Shown: positions 21,746 through 33,039 of the stretch, one piece after another | Layout: every line of letters begins with the position of its first letter | Numbering within the stretch: position 1 is the first letter of the stretch | DNA from: Casuarina equisetifolia | Lineage: Eukaryota > Streptophyta > Magnoliopsida > Fagales > Casuarinaceae | Direction: 5' to 3' | NCBI GenBank assembly: GCA_028551475.1 | Contig: CM052357.1 | Coordinates: forward strand, 18,089,931 to 18,153,930 | DNA length: 64,000 bases | Notes under the pieces: model-generated | What the model saw: only the letters and a program-made list of their open reading frames with translations | What the model was told of the DNA's origin: nothing | Databases searched by the model: none | Made by a program: the position numbers and the translations under genes

Positions 21746-23167
21746 TGATAACTCTATTTTTCTAGAGTTATTTTACCTAATTTAAGTAATAAGTTATTTA
21801 ATGCTTGTGAGAAAATATTTGAATTTCTCTTTATTTATTTAAATTTTTCTTGTTTATATAGCACAAAGAGGTATGAAGAAAAAGGACAAGCATAGAAAAC
21901 CTAATACTTATTATGTGGTAGAATATGGTCAAAATATCAAGGTTAGGAAAATTAAGATGGGCATGGGCTTTGGGATGATTGTTATTAGATTTTTATTATT
22001 ATTGGATTTTCTAAATAATTAGAAAACTTAGCCATATTAAGAGTTTAAAGCCTAATTAAAATAGAAATCCAAAGCTCAATTGTCTTGGGAATCCAAAACC
22101 CACTTTTATTAGGATAAGGGGATAGTTCTAAACCCAAACCTTATATAAGGGAGGAGCGTTGCACAAGAAAAAAAGAGGTGAAGAGAGAGAGAAAAGAGGG
22201 TGCCACCAAAACCAAGGAAGAAAGAGAAAATCAAGAATAAAAGGGGAGATAAATGCTCAAAAGCTTACCTCTATTTCATACCATTCTTGATTTTGGTTTG
22301 ATTTGTATAAGTTTGCAAAGAATTCTTGAAGAGAAAACAATGTGTTGACAACTTTTTTGTTTTTCTTTATTTAAGATGTTTTGCTTAATTTCTATCATTG
22401 TTTTGGTTTATTATTTCATTATATTCTAAATTTCTTTTGTTAAAGCAATAATGTAGCCTAACTATGATGATGTGAATATTATAAGTTTTTATATTTTACA
22501 AGATATTTTATTTATATGAGTTATATATTATTATGCTTAATGTTTTTAAGTGATTGGTCATCACTTGAATGATTTGATGTACATGTTTGAGACTGAAAAG
22601 TAATAATATATAATTGCTTCTTATAATATATAACTATGAATTAAATATGAATAGACATATAACATGTTATTTGTGTGCTTTTGGTGATAAGATGATTAAA
22701 AGATTTATTACAAATCAGAAATGTTCGTAGATCCTAATGCATTTTATTTATTTCAATTCACATAGAGATATAGTGAATTAATAAATGAAGTAGGTTTGCT
22801 ATACCTAAACATAGAATAGTAAATAAATTAAAAAATTTCATCATCACATAGATATTATCATTCTTGTAAGCATAAACTATGAAAATTAATATCTAGTAAT
22901 TATAGTGAAATCGAATGCTCTAACATGTTTCTCATATTGATCTTTCTTACTTGGATTTAATTTCAATTAGTCTTGAATTTGGTTTAGGAAATTTTAAATT
23001 TTATTTTATCATCAACTTCCTTTTGATTTGTTAGATAAATTTTAGGATTAGTTCATTGTTAGTACTTAATTAATCTAATATTCATCAATCTTTGTGGGAC
23101 AATCCACTTTCTTATCATTATATTATTTATTCGATATGTTCACTTTCATTTAAAATTTCACCGAACA
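21746..23167 (+). mobile_element. Solo LTR of a Ty3/gypsy-like element with perfect TSD
   Basis: A 1,422-bp LTR starts TGATAACTCTATTTT and ends CACCGAACA. It is flanked by perfect AATGT repeats at 21,741-21,745 and 23,168-23,172. It is the plus-strand relative of the LTRs at 1-529, 1,421-2,817 and 4,355-5,606. There is no internal region and no partner. A TTATATAAGGGAGG promoter-like box is at about 22,141. Confidence 0.92.
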
Positions 23168-23207
23168 AATGTCAAAGAAAAGAAAAAAATAGAAGAAGAA
23201 AGAAATT

Positions 23208-23235
23208 CTTAACATGGGTTGTCTCCCATGTTAAG
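23208..23235. repeat. Short perfect inverted repeat
   Basis: CTTAACATGGG, a 6-base loop, then CCCATGTTAAG. A slightly decayed copy lies near 41,375-41,403 in the second unit. The wording resembles the tgggttgcctcccatg motif of plant gypsy 3' ends. Confidence 0.6.
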
Positions 23236-23720
23236 TTTAACGCTTGTAATTTGCACCGTAAGTTTTAATGAATACCAGTAGTTGTGCTCTCATCCAATGA
23301 CATGTACAAAATCCATCTATGCTCATTCTCAAAATTTGTACAAGAACCATCATCATTGAGAAAACTAGGATTCTTTTATTGATGTAGGCAATTGTGGTTG
23401 CTTGCATGGTAAACCAGCAACCACAAGTTCCCTTGATCTTCATCCTCAGTAAAAGCACAAGAAACTCCAAAACTGAGTGAGGAATCACCTCCTCGCCTTC
23501 TTTTCATAGTTCTCTAACAAGAAGCGAAAGAAGCAAGCACCTTGCCAATTACACTAATTAACAACATATGACCAAGTTTTTTTTTCGAATCACAACATTC
23601 ATAAGGTGTTATATCTAAATTTCACGTCATAGCTAACAAATTTTAATCTGTAATTGACATAACTGAATGGGAAAATTTGGAGTCAAAGGAGGATTCAGAG
23701 AGTAGGTCTCCATTAACGCC

Positions 23721-23915
23721 TCAAGCTCTTATTCTAGCATCAGCCCCATCTTCTTTAAGCCTCACCAAAGTGTAGGTTGTTGACCCGGCTAAGGTCCCAA
23801 GAACGGGTGCCACCATGTATATCCAAAATCCTTTGTAATTTCCCGATGCAAGGGCAGGCCCAATAGTTCGTACGGGATTCATTGATGCACCAGACGTGTT
23901 CCGGCTAAAGAGAAC
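23721..23915 (-). pseudogene. Orphan last exon of a NIP-type aquaporin
   Basis: One minus frame reads [19 protein letters not shown], then [18 protein letters not shown] and [13 protein letters not shown], and ends at a TGA (23,721-23,723). This is the second half-helix of an aquaporin with its N-P-V motif, the last membrane helix and the C-terminus. The NIP family (nodulin 26-like, transporting water, glycerol or metalloids such as boron or silicon) fits best. It is an open, undamaged exon, but no other exon exists upstream on the minus strand, where RING1 lies. It has a decayed copy at 42,215-42,400. Expression is unlikely. Confidence 0.75.
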
Positions 23916-23994
23916 TATATCTTCACTGTATCCTTATGAAAATGTTAACCTGAATTAACCGTTCAAGAATGGAAGATCGAAGAAGAAAGTACTT

Positions 23995-24456
23995 TCGAAT
24001 GAAAGTACGGCGAGGTCTACTGTATCCAACATGCTTTACGATTTGGCTTTCCATCCGGATATTCAAGATTTCATGGTAAGCAAAATCTTGGATTGTGCCG
24101 GTGACATGGTGAGACAGAAACACTATGCAGGTCGCAAGGTCCTAAGGATGTGCGCGGCTATTGAGGTCACGCACGAAGAACCTGATTCCGTGGTCGCTTA
24201 TGTTCTAGGGTTGCCCGCCGACGAACAGGTTTATGGGTTGGTACCGGCGAGCAAGTCTGCCATAGAAGCGTTGGAGAAGGTGAAGAGTGAAGACACCACG
24301 GAGGCACGTACCATCTGTTTGGAAGACTTTCATGGTTCGTCCGCCGCTCGCATGCCCTGCTTGCACCTATTTCATCACAAGTGCATCGTTAACTGCCTGC
24401 AGACAAGTAATTTTTGCCCGTTGTGTCGGTTGTTACAGTTTGCTGGCCGTGAATGA
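23995..24456 (+). pseudogene. RING1, RING-H2 protein copy, 5' truncated
   Basis: This copy lacks the N-terminal part (MELEHYC...) present in RING2 and RING3: homology starts at 23,995, after unrelated DNA. The frame from 24,031 is open for 141 residues. It contains a conserved middle (DFMVSKILDCAGDMVR), VPASKSAIEALEKVK, and a C-terminal RING. RING-H2 proteins are E3 ubiquitin ligases whose eight Cys/His residues bind two zincs. Here the first zinc cysteine is Arg (ARTICLEDF). The E2-contacting Trp is Cys (IVNCLQ), and extra residues precede the AGRE end. A working ligase is unlikely. It is the partner of RING3. Confidence 0.85.
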
Positions 24457-27068
24457 ACAACAAATTACAAACTTCGACATACAATCATTTATATATCTTT
24501 TGAGTATCAAACTTAAGATTAAAAGGTTTTTCACCTACTTTTACATTTTTAAAATGTCAAATTTGAAATTAAGAAGTCTCAAGCAATTCTTAAGTTTGAT
24601 GTTTATCGACTAAATCTTTCTTCCTTGGGAATGGGAAATTTTGTACCTTCTTAAGTCCATAAATTGCAACGTTCTGCGGAGTAACTATTAAATCATTAAC
24701 AATATAAGTTACAACGCTTCTACAGCCTATCCTCGTGAACAGAAAGCACAATGAATGGCAAACAGAGTTTGATGAGAACCAGGAGGCCTAGAGTGCTTTC
24801 TTTTTACGGTCGCTACAAATCAGAATTACAATGCTCTTAATATTTACATTCCCGAATTACATAAACCGAGAAAATAAAATAAAACAACAAGTACGTGGCC
24901 CCAATAAAATCAAACCTAGTCTACAATACTTAAATTAGAGCAGGAAAAACTACATGGGATATGCAACATTTGAATAGGCCGGGAGAGAGGTCAATGTTAT
25001 TCCATAGAAGAGAATAATTTGATGAACAACAATTGAATTACACGAATCTACTAATGCAATTTGCAAGTCTTGGAAACCTTTTTCTTTTAATTTCTTTAAC
25101 TCGTGAATGTGACTGAGGGATAAATATAACTAAACGCACAATTGACGTTCAAAATTTCAATTGGATCGTTGATCACTCCACGTTATGAAAAGTCAACTAT
25201 AACTTTTTATCGAAATAGTTAGACCAGCATGCGGTTCCAGAAGCACCAGGCCGATTCTCTTCAAGTCACACGAAACCATAAATCAATTTTGTTCTGCAAT
25301 CAACAAGCCAGCGTGATATTTGAATGAAAAAGTTAAAAGAAATAGACCACACAAAGAATGAGATCATTGATAATAAGAATAAATAAACATTTTTAACTCA
25401 CAGCGAAATTTGTGTAGGACTTTACCCTTTTATTTTGTTCATTGAACTCCCCTGCAAGTCAACAGAGTTCAGCGATCTTCATCTTCATTGTTCCTTGTTC
25501 TTCATCCCTGAAACATGTCAAATCAGGATGTAACTGTCATAAGCTTTTTTGTGTTAACAAGTAATGTATCTCCTATGTTGTGTAAGGAATGATCTTTGTA
25601 CCAGGTTTAAACATGAAAAATGGCTTTCCAGCTCTTAAGCTAGTTTTTCAAATGGAGAAATACAATTTTTAACATGGTGTCAAAGCAAATTTTCTCTTAG
25701 AATCTATGAAATATGGCAACTTACACAAGTACATCATGGTAAGAAGGTATGTTAACAAGTATTATTAAAAAATAATTATTGAAAGGAGTTTATTCTAACA
25801 TAGTATTAGCATTGTTAATGAGTATGCATGTCATATATTACTAATAAATGATCATTGAGTAAAGTTCAAATATAAAACAATATTTATTAATTCTTGAATC
25901 AAATTTAAGATTAGAAAATTGAACCTTTTAATAATTTCAACCCTACCTTTTGAGATATTAAGGAGCATTGGATTTTTAGGCCCTAACCTCATATTAGGAA
26001 GAATCATAATTTATGACTTAATTAGAGATGCTTCTATATAAATTTATAAAAATTTATAAAGTTTAAGTTACAAAAATGGGAGAAGTACAATATGCTATTG
26101 ATCAGGCCAAAATGGATTTATTTCTTCTCTTCCCTTGCATATATATGTTACAAATAATAGAGAAAGTAAGCAAATTATACTTTGTTTTCATTTATTTATT
26201 ATTTTTACACACATCCAAACTCACATACTTGGATGTCAATTCTTAAAACAATAGAAGTTAAAACAAAAATGTCTATAAAATATCAGAGAAATTTGTATAT
26301 AAGAATAACAGTACAACAAAATAAAAGGACAGAAAACACAGTGAAAGACTATGCGAGAAAAGTTTGTATATTTGATAATCTTTAAGTACTTATTCATTGT
26401 GATCAAAGGATGATATAAATTCTCTTTTAAAATTGTCATAGTTTTTTAATGTTTTGTAATCTTCATGTCTTTTAACATTTGGTGTCTTTTGACATTTAGT
26501 AACCAACATATCTTTTGATATTTTGTAACCAATTAAGTAAATTATTATTTTACTTTTATTGATTGATTTTTATTTTAACAATAGGTTTTAAACAACACTT
26601 ATTTTTAATTGAGCCAAAATAATAATCATAATTATAGCTTTTACTTATATGTTTATGCTCATGCTATCTAAGTAAACATTCTCTTTTTATTCAATTACTC
26701 TCTTATGTTGTTAGTCTCTTTTAAAGTACTCTAAACACTAGATGCTTATTAAAAGAGATAAATTAGTGTCTTTTTATAAGCAAGTTTTACTTTTAATTAC
26801 TCGCGTTTCATAATACTCTTATATTATTCTTAGGATTTTTAGATAATTAGATTTTATTTTATTATTTATTTTAAATAAAATCTAAGTTTAAAATATTCAA
26901 AACTTTGAAAGGTTAGAGATCTAAAACCCAATCAATGTAGGAATTTGAACTTAGTCGTTTTAAAAATCCAAAACCTACTCGGATTGGGTTATCCAACAAA
27001 AATAAAAACACAAGAAACGATGCCGGACGTATCTTGTTAGGTTCAGAGTTTCTTCTTGTTCCACCGAC
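24457..27068. repeat. DNA between RING1 and RING2, duplicated at 47,566-50,826
   Basis: I see no gene. The segment aligns end to end with 47,566-50,826, except for a 369-bp solo LTR, about 145 bp near 50,363-50,510 and a longer leader before RING4 in the second copy. A short part (25,000-25,230) also occurs at 15,870. The pre-insertion site of the 49,424 solo LTR is intact near 26,230 (catacttggatg). The AT-rich 26,400-26,880 holds nothing I can name. Confidence 0.8.
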
Positions 27069-27732
27069 ATGGAATTGGAGCACTACTGTCAAGCGTGGCC
27101 GATAGAAGGGGAAATGCCCGACGACGAAGCCTCCTCTGGCCATGAGTTCGTTGTCGAGATGGAAGTTACGCATTCTTACGTTCTTGAGGATGAAGACGAC
27201 AGCGGGGACTTGCAACTTTATACCGGGGATACATTGACACTCCGGAAACGTTCCAGGTGAAACGGGACAATCTTTTGAATGAAAGTACGGCGAGTTTTAC
27301 CATTTCCGACATGCTTTCCACATTGTCAGTGCCCCTGCACATTCAAGATTTCATGGTAAGGAGAATCTTGGATTGTGCCGGTGACATGGTGAGACGGAAA
27401 CCCTACGCAGGTCTCAAGGTTCTGGGGATGTGCGTTGTTATTGAGGTCACGCGGGAAGAATCTGATCCCCTGAACACTTTGTTCTGGGGTTGCCCGCCGG
27501 CGATCAGGTCTGTGGGTTGGTACCGGCGAGCAAGTCTGCCATAGAAGCGTTGGAGAAGGTGAAGATTGAAGAAACCACGGAGGCGTGTACCATCTGTTTG
27601 GAAGATCTTCATGGGTCAGCCGCCGCTCGCATGCCCTGCTTGCATCTATTTCATCATCAGTGCATCGTTAACTGGCTGGAGACAAGCAATATTTGTCCGA
27701 TGTGTAGGTTCAAGTTGCCTGCCCGTGAATGA
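27069..27732 (+). pseudogene. RING2, RING-H2 protein copy with intact RING and two frameshifts
   Basis: This is the best-preserved member of the family. ATG at 27,069 starts MELEHYCQAWPIEGEMPDDE. The RING is complete: ACTICLEDL, then MPCLHLFHHQCIVNWLE and ICPMCRF, giving C3H2C3 ligands and the E2-contacting Trp. Two one-base losses break it: one near 27,244 (RING4 has an extra A in the aligned codons) and one near 27,479 (the other three copies have TTATGTT, this one TTTGTT). The full product would be about 220 residues with an acidic N-terminus. It is either a pseudogene or a functional gene with sequencing errors; comparison with three paralogues favours real deletions. Confidence 0.85.
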
Positions 27733-28659
27733 GCAACAAATCACAATCTTTCTTCCTCGGGGATGGGAAATTTTTTACCTTTTGGGTAACTTTTCCGAGA
27801 TGGAGTTATCATTGCTATGAAGTATTGGCATAATTGACAAAGCATCCTTTCGGGTTAGCTTTAAGAGGCAAGTTTCTTGATGTTGATGTCCCCGACGAAG
27901 CTTTCCACTTTGTTCGGAAGATAATATAACCTATGGGAGATGTTCCTTATTCAGCATGATCCAGATGGTATGGAGCATCGTGATTAAGGCATCAATTGGA
28001 ACTTTGTCCAGAAATAGTATTTTCTTTGTCACCGATTCTTGAAATCATTGTCCAATAGGGATTAGAAATCCTTCCCTGCAATTATTTCATTAGTAGCTTG
28101 TATAGTTGTGCTATTTCCCAAGAAATAAAAGTGAGTTTTGGATTAAGAGCTCTTGATCATCTGAGAAAGTACATGCGCCAATATACACTGTTCACTGGAT
28201 GTGGGGCTTGGGTCTACAATGTCTAGCTACATTCTGTAAACAAGTAGAATCTTTTGCTACAGGAGTACAAGAGATTCCATTTACAGCCTCTGAAACATTG
28301 TTCTTGACACCTAACACAGAGGAGAACATATTCTATTGAAACATCAAGAATTTACTTCAGATGCGTCCCAACAAATTTTTGTGTTTCTGTATCAATAGGC
28401 TTTCAATTCACGGATAGAGCAACTTCCAGAGCAAACTCTCAAGCCAGACTAATTTTACCCCCAACCAAAAAAAGAAAAAAACCAGAAAAAAGAGAGTATT
28501 CCAACAGCTGAAGCACATGTAGGACACAGGAATCATAAACTCCAATCATGTATTTCACATAAGTTTGATATCTTCCAGATTTCCAATATACAAGGACGAT
28601 GATTGGACCGACGAAACGTAGACACCAATATGGTGCTTCAACCTGACATTCATTTATTG
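27733..28659. other. Intergenic between RING2 and the zinc-finger gene
   Basis: The first part may be RING2 3' UTR. The frame on the minus strand at 28,439-28,660 continues from a third zinc knuckle of the neighbouring gene but becomes hydrophobic and unconvincing. Nothing else was recognised. Confidence 0.4.
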
Positions 28660-31472
28660 ACCAGATGCAGTCCCTTGCCCAGTGCCCCAGGCTTACCGCA
28701 CTAGTAACAAGTGCCTGAGGAAGCAGAATCTCCCCGAAACTGAGCAGAAGAATTTGATGGAATGGAATAATCTTTTGCCCAGTGCCCAGGCTTTCCGCAC
28801 TTGTAACAACTGATTGAGGAAGCATAATCTTCCCCAAACTGAGCAGAAAAATTTGATGGAATGGTGCAATCTTTTGCCCAATGCCCTTCCTTGCCGCACT
28901 TAAAGCAGGAAGAACTGGTTCTTACTCCAGAACTGTTGTTGACTATGCTGTTCATGTCATTTAAAACCTTGGAGACAGTGACTATGCGATCAGCTGCTAC
29001 ATTATGCTCATTGCACCACCTAAAGAAATCACAAGACTTCCCTACACAAAAAGGAGATTATAACCGACTAAAGAAAGTTACTTGCAGAATGCATGTTTCA
29101 CAAACGCATGTCTTAGACAATGTATTCAGTAGAAAGGAAGAAAGCAAAATGACCAATACCTGCAAGGCAAATTTTTATAAGATAGAACCAGAGAAGATGG
29201 ATTACTATTCATGGTGAAAAAAGTTCATCCTTATTGATAATGGTATTGTCCAATTGTGGAATTGCAAACTGTAGAGTGACATAACGTCGACCTTCAACTC
29301 AAATTGGTTGAATTAAACATGCTTCAGAAGTAGCTTTCACTAAACTTTTAGGCATATCTTTCCATAGTGCCATCTAATTCTCTATTGTTCAATGACATGA
29401 TGTCTTGAAACTTTTACATATTAAACATAAGCTACACAGTAGAAAAAATTCAATTTAAATGTTCCCGAACCAAACAAATCAATTATGGATTTTTTTACCA
29501 TAATTTATACATATAATCAAATAGCCCATCCTATATCTTACAATTTTGGCTAGTTTTTAGCATAATTACTTCCATTCAGCTTCTTTTCTTGTCTTCTGAG
29601 CACCATCTTTCCCCATTCCCTTTAAAAAGAAAAATGGGAAAAGAAAAGCGAAAAATGAGGAATTAGAAAATATAAAAAGAACAATTAAATGCACAGATTA
29701 AAACGAATCCGAAAAGATTCCTTAGAATCTTCAACTATAAGCTTTTGGCTCAAATGAACATCTTATAGACTCAAGAAAACATACAAAAACAACAAAGAAG
29801 ACATAATAAATGCACATTATATTAAAGATCATCACAAGCAAACCAACCCTTAAACCCTAATGATCCATAATTGAATATTTATATCTAATCTAGTGGAAGT
29901 TATCGTACCAATATCAGTAAGCTTATGCAATAATGCCAATACATTACTTTTAAATGAAGTTACCAATGACCCACATCGCAAACCTTGGGGCTACAAATTT
30001 TTCCAGGCTTTGATGCATGCGAAGGATAAAATAAGGTGACATGAAAAATCAATTTACTGAAACTCAGACTTCTCTCTGAACATTTTAAGTATTTTCATCT
30101 ATTATCAAGTTCCTAGTTTCGATATGATCAATAAGCATAAGGATGTCACTGCTTCAATAGCGGAGACCAGCTATCACCCTGAAGCTATTGACCATAAAGT
30201 CATTTCCACATCAAATACCTTATAACCAAACCTTCGTTTCTAACTACAAAGCAGGGGGGAGGTGTAATGTCCTCAAAAGTAACCTTCTAAAAGCACCAAC
30301 TCAGTGTTTCAGGACATGAATTCCCTACTGATAAAAGACCCACGAGTGCAGCAAGGCATTTACTGCAGGCTATTCATTCACAATGAGAAGGCAAAACTGG
30401 GTCTTCGAAACCCCCTTATGATAAAAACCATAGCCCCCTAAGAAAATGTTGACACAGTTTAGAACCAATCCTTGATATTCACATGGTTTGCCTCTATGAA
30501 CAGGTCAAAGAAAGTATATTAATAATCTCAAAGTTATAAGTACTATCATCAAGCAGGTGCTTTAAGAAGACTCAACTCAGGCAGAAGAAGAAGTAACTTT
30601 AACTATCGTACAGTGAAAAAGAAAATCAACAGCCTCATTAATAAACACCTCACGTTCATGAAAACTCTAGTATTGAATTACATCTTCTAAGTATCTGAAA
30701 GAGAAAAGTTTAGTTCTTGATAAGCAGCCTCCAACAATCTGTTAGCTGCCTATACTCCAGAATCATACTTGAGAACAAATTTGACATACACAAGCAGCAA
30801 ATTTTGACTCGGACAGACAGACACAGCGGTATCTTTCTTCTTCTTTCTACGATATAACATGATCATCAGGGCTAAAGAAGAAAATCCATCATGTCAGCTG
30901 GTTAAAAAGATATGTTTCAATGCAACCAAAAAGTGCACTTCTTGCTTATATCAGGTCCAGGGAAAAATATTACAGCCAGGAAATTACAGCATAACAGAGT
31001 AACCATGGCAAATCTGTTTACGAACCTGTCTGAGAGGGCATTTGTACAACTTTCTGCCCGGATTTTTTTGGGTGTTTGCAGTGAGAACCAGACAAGGTCC
31101 GTTTCCGCAGGGGCATTGCTTCTCAGGAATCGAGAAGTTGCTCCCGAAATTACTATTACAGCCTCCTCCTCCTCCTCTTACCGCCACTTTGGCATCGCAA
31201 TCGCGCGCCCAATGGCTAGATTTCCCGCATTTGAAGCACGAAGAAGAACCATAAACGTCGCCGTTTCTGGAAGCGACGGCTTGTCGAGAATCAACTGGCG
31301 CAGCGAGACCTTTCAGAGCGGCGGTGTACGCGCCCTCCGGATCGACCTTGCGCCGCTTGGCGGAGGAGATGGAGAGCGCATGCGCCTCAGCCGCCGCCAC
31401 CTGGGAGAGGAAGTCCTCGTCTTCCTCCTCCTGGACTTCGATCCTATACTCTCTCTTCGTCTCCACCATCAT
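28660..31472 (-). pseudogene. CCHC and GRF zinc-finger gene, one exon deleted
   Basis: This is a nucleic-acid-binding zinc-finger gene, combining CCHC knuckles with GRF fingers as in plant HEXBP-like proteins and topoisomerase 3 tails. Exon 1 (31,026-31,472, 149 codons, donor CAG|GTTCG) has an acidic start, a CFKCGKSSHWARDC knuckle and the first half of a GRF finger (CPCGNGPCLVLTA). The last recognisable exon (about 28,660-29,042) has a GRF second half (CDFFRWC) and knuckle CFKCGKEGHWAKDC. A second knuckle has lost its last Cys (WAKDY). A third is broken by a stop (TAG for AAG) and one extra base. The middle exon kept in the copy at 58,616-58,816 has been deleted at about 30,978. No exon was found in 29,043-31,025. 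Confidence 0.75.
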
Positions 31473-32160
31473 CGCTCATCCCATGCTTTCTTTGTTCTGC
31501 GATTCTAGCATTATTGATTTACCCCCTCCGTTTTCCCTCCTCTCTCTTTCCATGGATATTCCCGCCTTTTCACTTTCTTACTTTATTATTATTAATTTCG
31601 ATCTTCTCTTGGGCTCTTGAGATCGTTAAAATTCTTTTTTCTTCATCAAAATTTTCTAGAATTCGTGAAGTTGTCGTTCATACAATTGTTTAAAACGTTA
31701 ATCATAAAAGTTGAATTAGATAACGAAAAACGCTAATCAAATGAATATTAAATGTCCAAATATAAATCATTTAACTAGAAAATTTGTTTAATTTATTTTA
31801 ACAAAACATTAATTATTATGTAATGATTTTTTTTCAAGGTATAATCATTGACATAATCATTTGGTAGGGATAAATGTCTCATTCTTACTTCTCTTGTAGA
31901 TAGACATTTTATTTCTATATTAGTACTACGCAATATCCTTTTTAAATAAAAATATTTCCTAAAGTATTTTTATAATCAAAATTTTAACATTCATGTCTTT
32001 AATTTTGATACTTTCAAGCTAAGGAATCACATAAAAATAGAAAAGGTTGCTAAAACATCATGTTCTTATTATGGTCCAACTCTACATAGAGAGAGGTACA
32101 TAACCAAATCTTTTATTTTAATATTATTACAATAAAATGAGATAAAATTTTGCACTCCCA
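31473..32160. other. Intergenic between the zinc-finger gene and GLP2
   Basis: 31,510-31,740 is the zinc-finger gene 5' flank, with a copy at 16,200-16,460. The rest is AT-rich. From about 31,998 it aligns with 59,450 onwards and includes the GLP2 3' region. Confidence 0.6.
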
Positions 32161-32956
32161 CTAAAACTTCTTCTGAAGATATTCAACGATATTTTTGTCA
32201 AGTTGGAAGGCCTTGGCAAGCACATTAGGATCAATGGGAGGATCAGATCCAAAAACAGCATTGGCAATAGTGATGACCCCAGCGTTTTGGCTGCTCAATC
32301 CGGCAAAGGCAACAGCATTGGTGTGTCCGACGTTGACCTGGAAGTGAATGAGACCGATTGGGAAGACAAAGACATCTCCCTTGTTTAGAACCTTGGTGAA
32401 AAGGCGGTTTTCTCCGTTTGCTAGGTTGGATGTGACAAAACCAACTTCGAGAGTACCCTCAGCGACCACTAGAATCTCAGTGCCACGAGGGTGGGTGTGG
32501 GGAGGGTTCTGGCCGTATGGTGCATAGTCGATACGGACTAGAGATATGCCGAGGGTGTTGAGACCTGGGATTCTATCTACGTTCACAGTAGTGACATTCG
32601 ACCCAACTCGACCGCTCGTGTCTCCGGCGTTTTGGAGCCCTGAGGTGAAAAAGTCTTCTGCCTTGACAAGCTCAGGATCCTTGCAGAATTTGCCATTCAC
32701 GAACACTGAAGAGAAGACATTGAGATACTCATAATAAGAGAGCAATTTATGAGGGTATTGCTTTTCTTTACTCGACAACCTTAGTTAAGCAGGAGCTTGA
32801 TAAATGAACGAGTGAATACAAGTATATACCTCCATTCTTGGGCTCGTCAACTGCGACACAGAAGTCCTGAAGTGGGCTGGGATCGTAGGCAGAGACAAAG
32901 GAGGATGTCAGTGCCAAGACGGCTACAATTGCAAGGAAACAGACTCCTTTCGCCAT
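32161..32956 (-). CDS. Germin-like protein GLP2, intact two-exon gene
   Basis: The 223-residue secreted cupin is built like GLP1: exon 1 is 32,830-32,956, exon 2 is 32,161-32,705, and the intron is 124 bp, phase 1. The signal peptide reads [20 protein letters not shown]. Disulfide cysteines 33 and 50, the N-V-T site and metal ligands His112, His114, Glu119 and His163 are all present. It shares with GLP4, and not with GLP1 or GLP3, the DTSGRVG segment, [16 protein letters not shown] and a TAG stop, so these two are sister copies. Wall or extracellular location and Mn binding follow from the family. Enzyme activity is not predictable. Confidence 0.96.
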
Positions 32957-33028
32957 TTCTAAGTGTTTAACTTCTGTTCAATGATCTTGTTTTGGTAACG
33001 GGTGAGGAAGTATCTCCCGGCACATCTA

Positions 33029-33037
33029 TATTTATAG
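33029..33037 (-). promoter_or_regulatory. TATA box of GLP2
   Basis: The minus strand reads CTATAAATA, a consensus plant TATA box, 73-81 bp upstream of the ATG. It implies a 5' UTR of about 40-50 bases. Confidence 0.75.
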
Positions 33038-33039
33038 TT

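Noticed and set aside
23208-23235. Inverted repeat followed by T-rich DNA as a bacterial-type terminator
   Set aside because: The window is plant nuclear DNA, and the motif resembles a gypsy 3' end sequence.
28439-28660. C-terminal extension of the zinc-finger protein
   Set aside because: It is reached only past a stop and a frameshift, and its composition is hydrophobic and unlike the family.
30912-31620. Plus-strand frames of up to 198 residues, also at 58,908-59,366
   Set aside because: Antisense of the zinc-finger exon. The minus strand has the knuckle, the GRF finger and splice donors.
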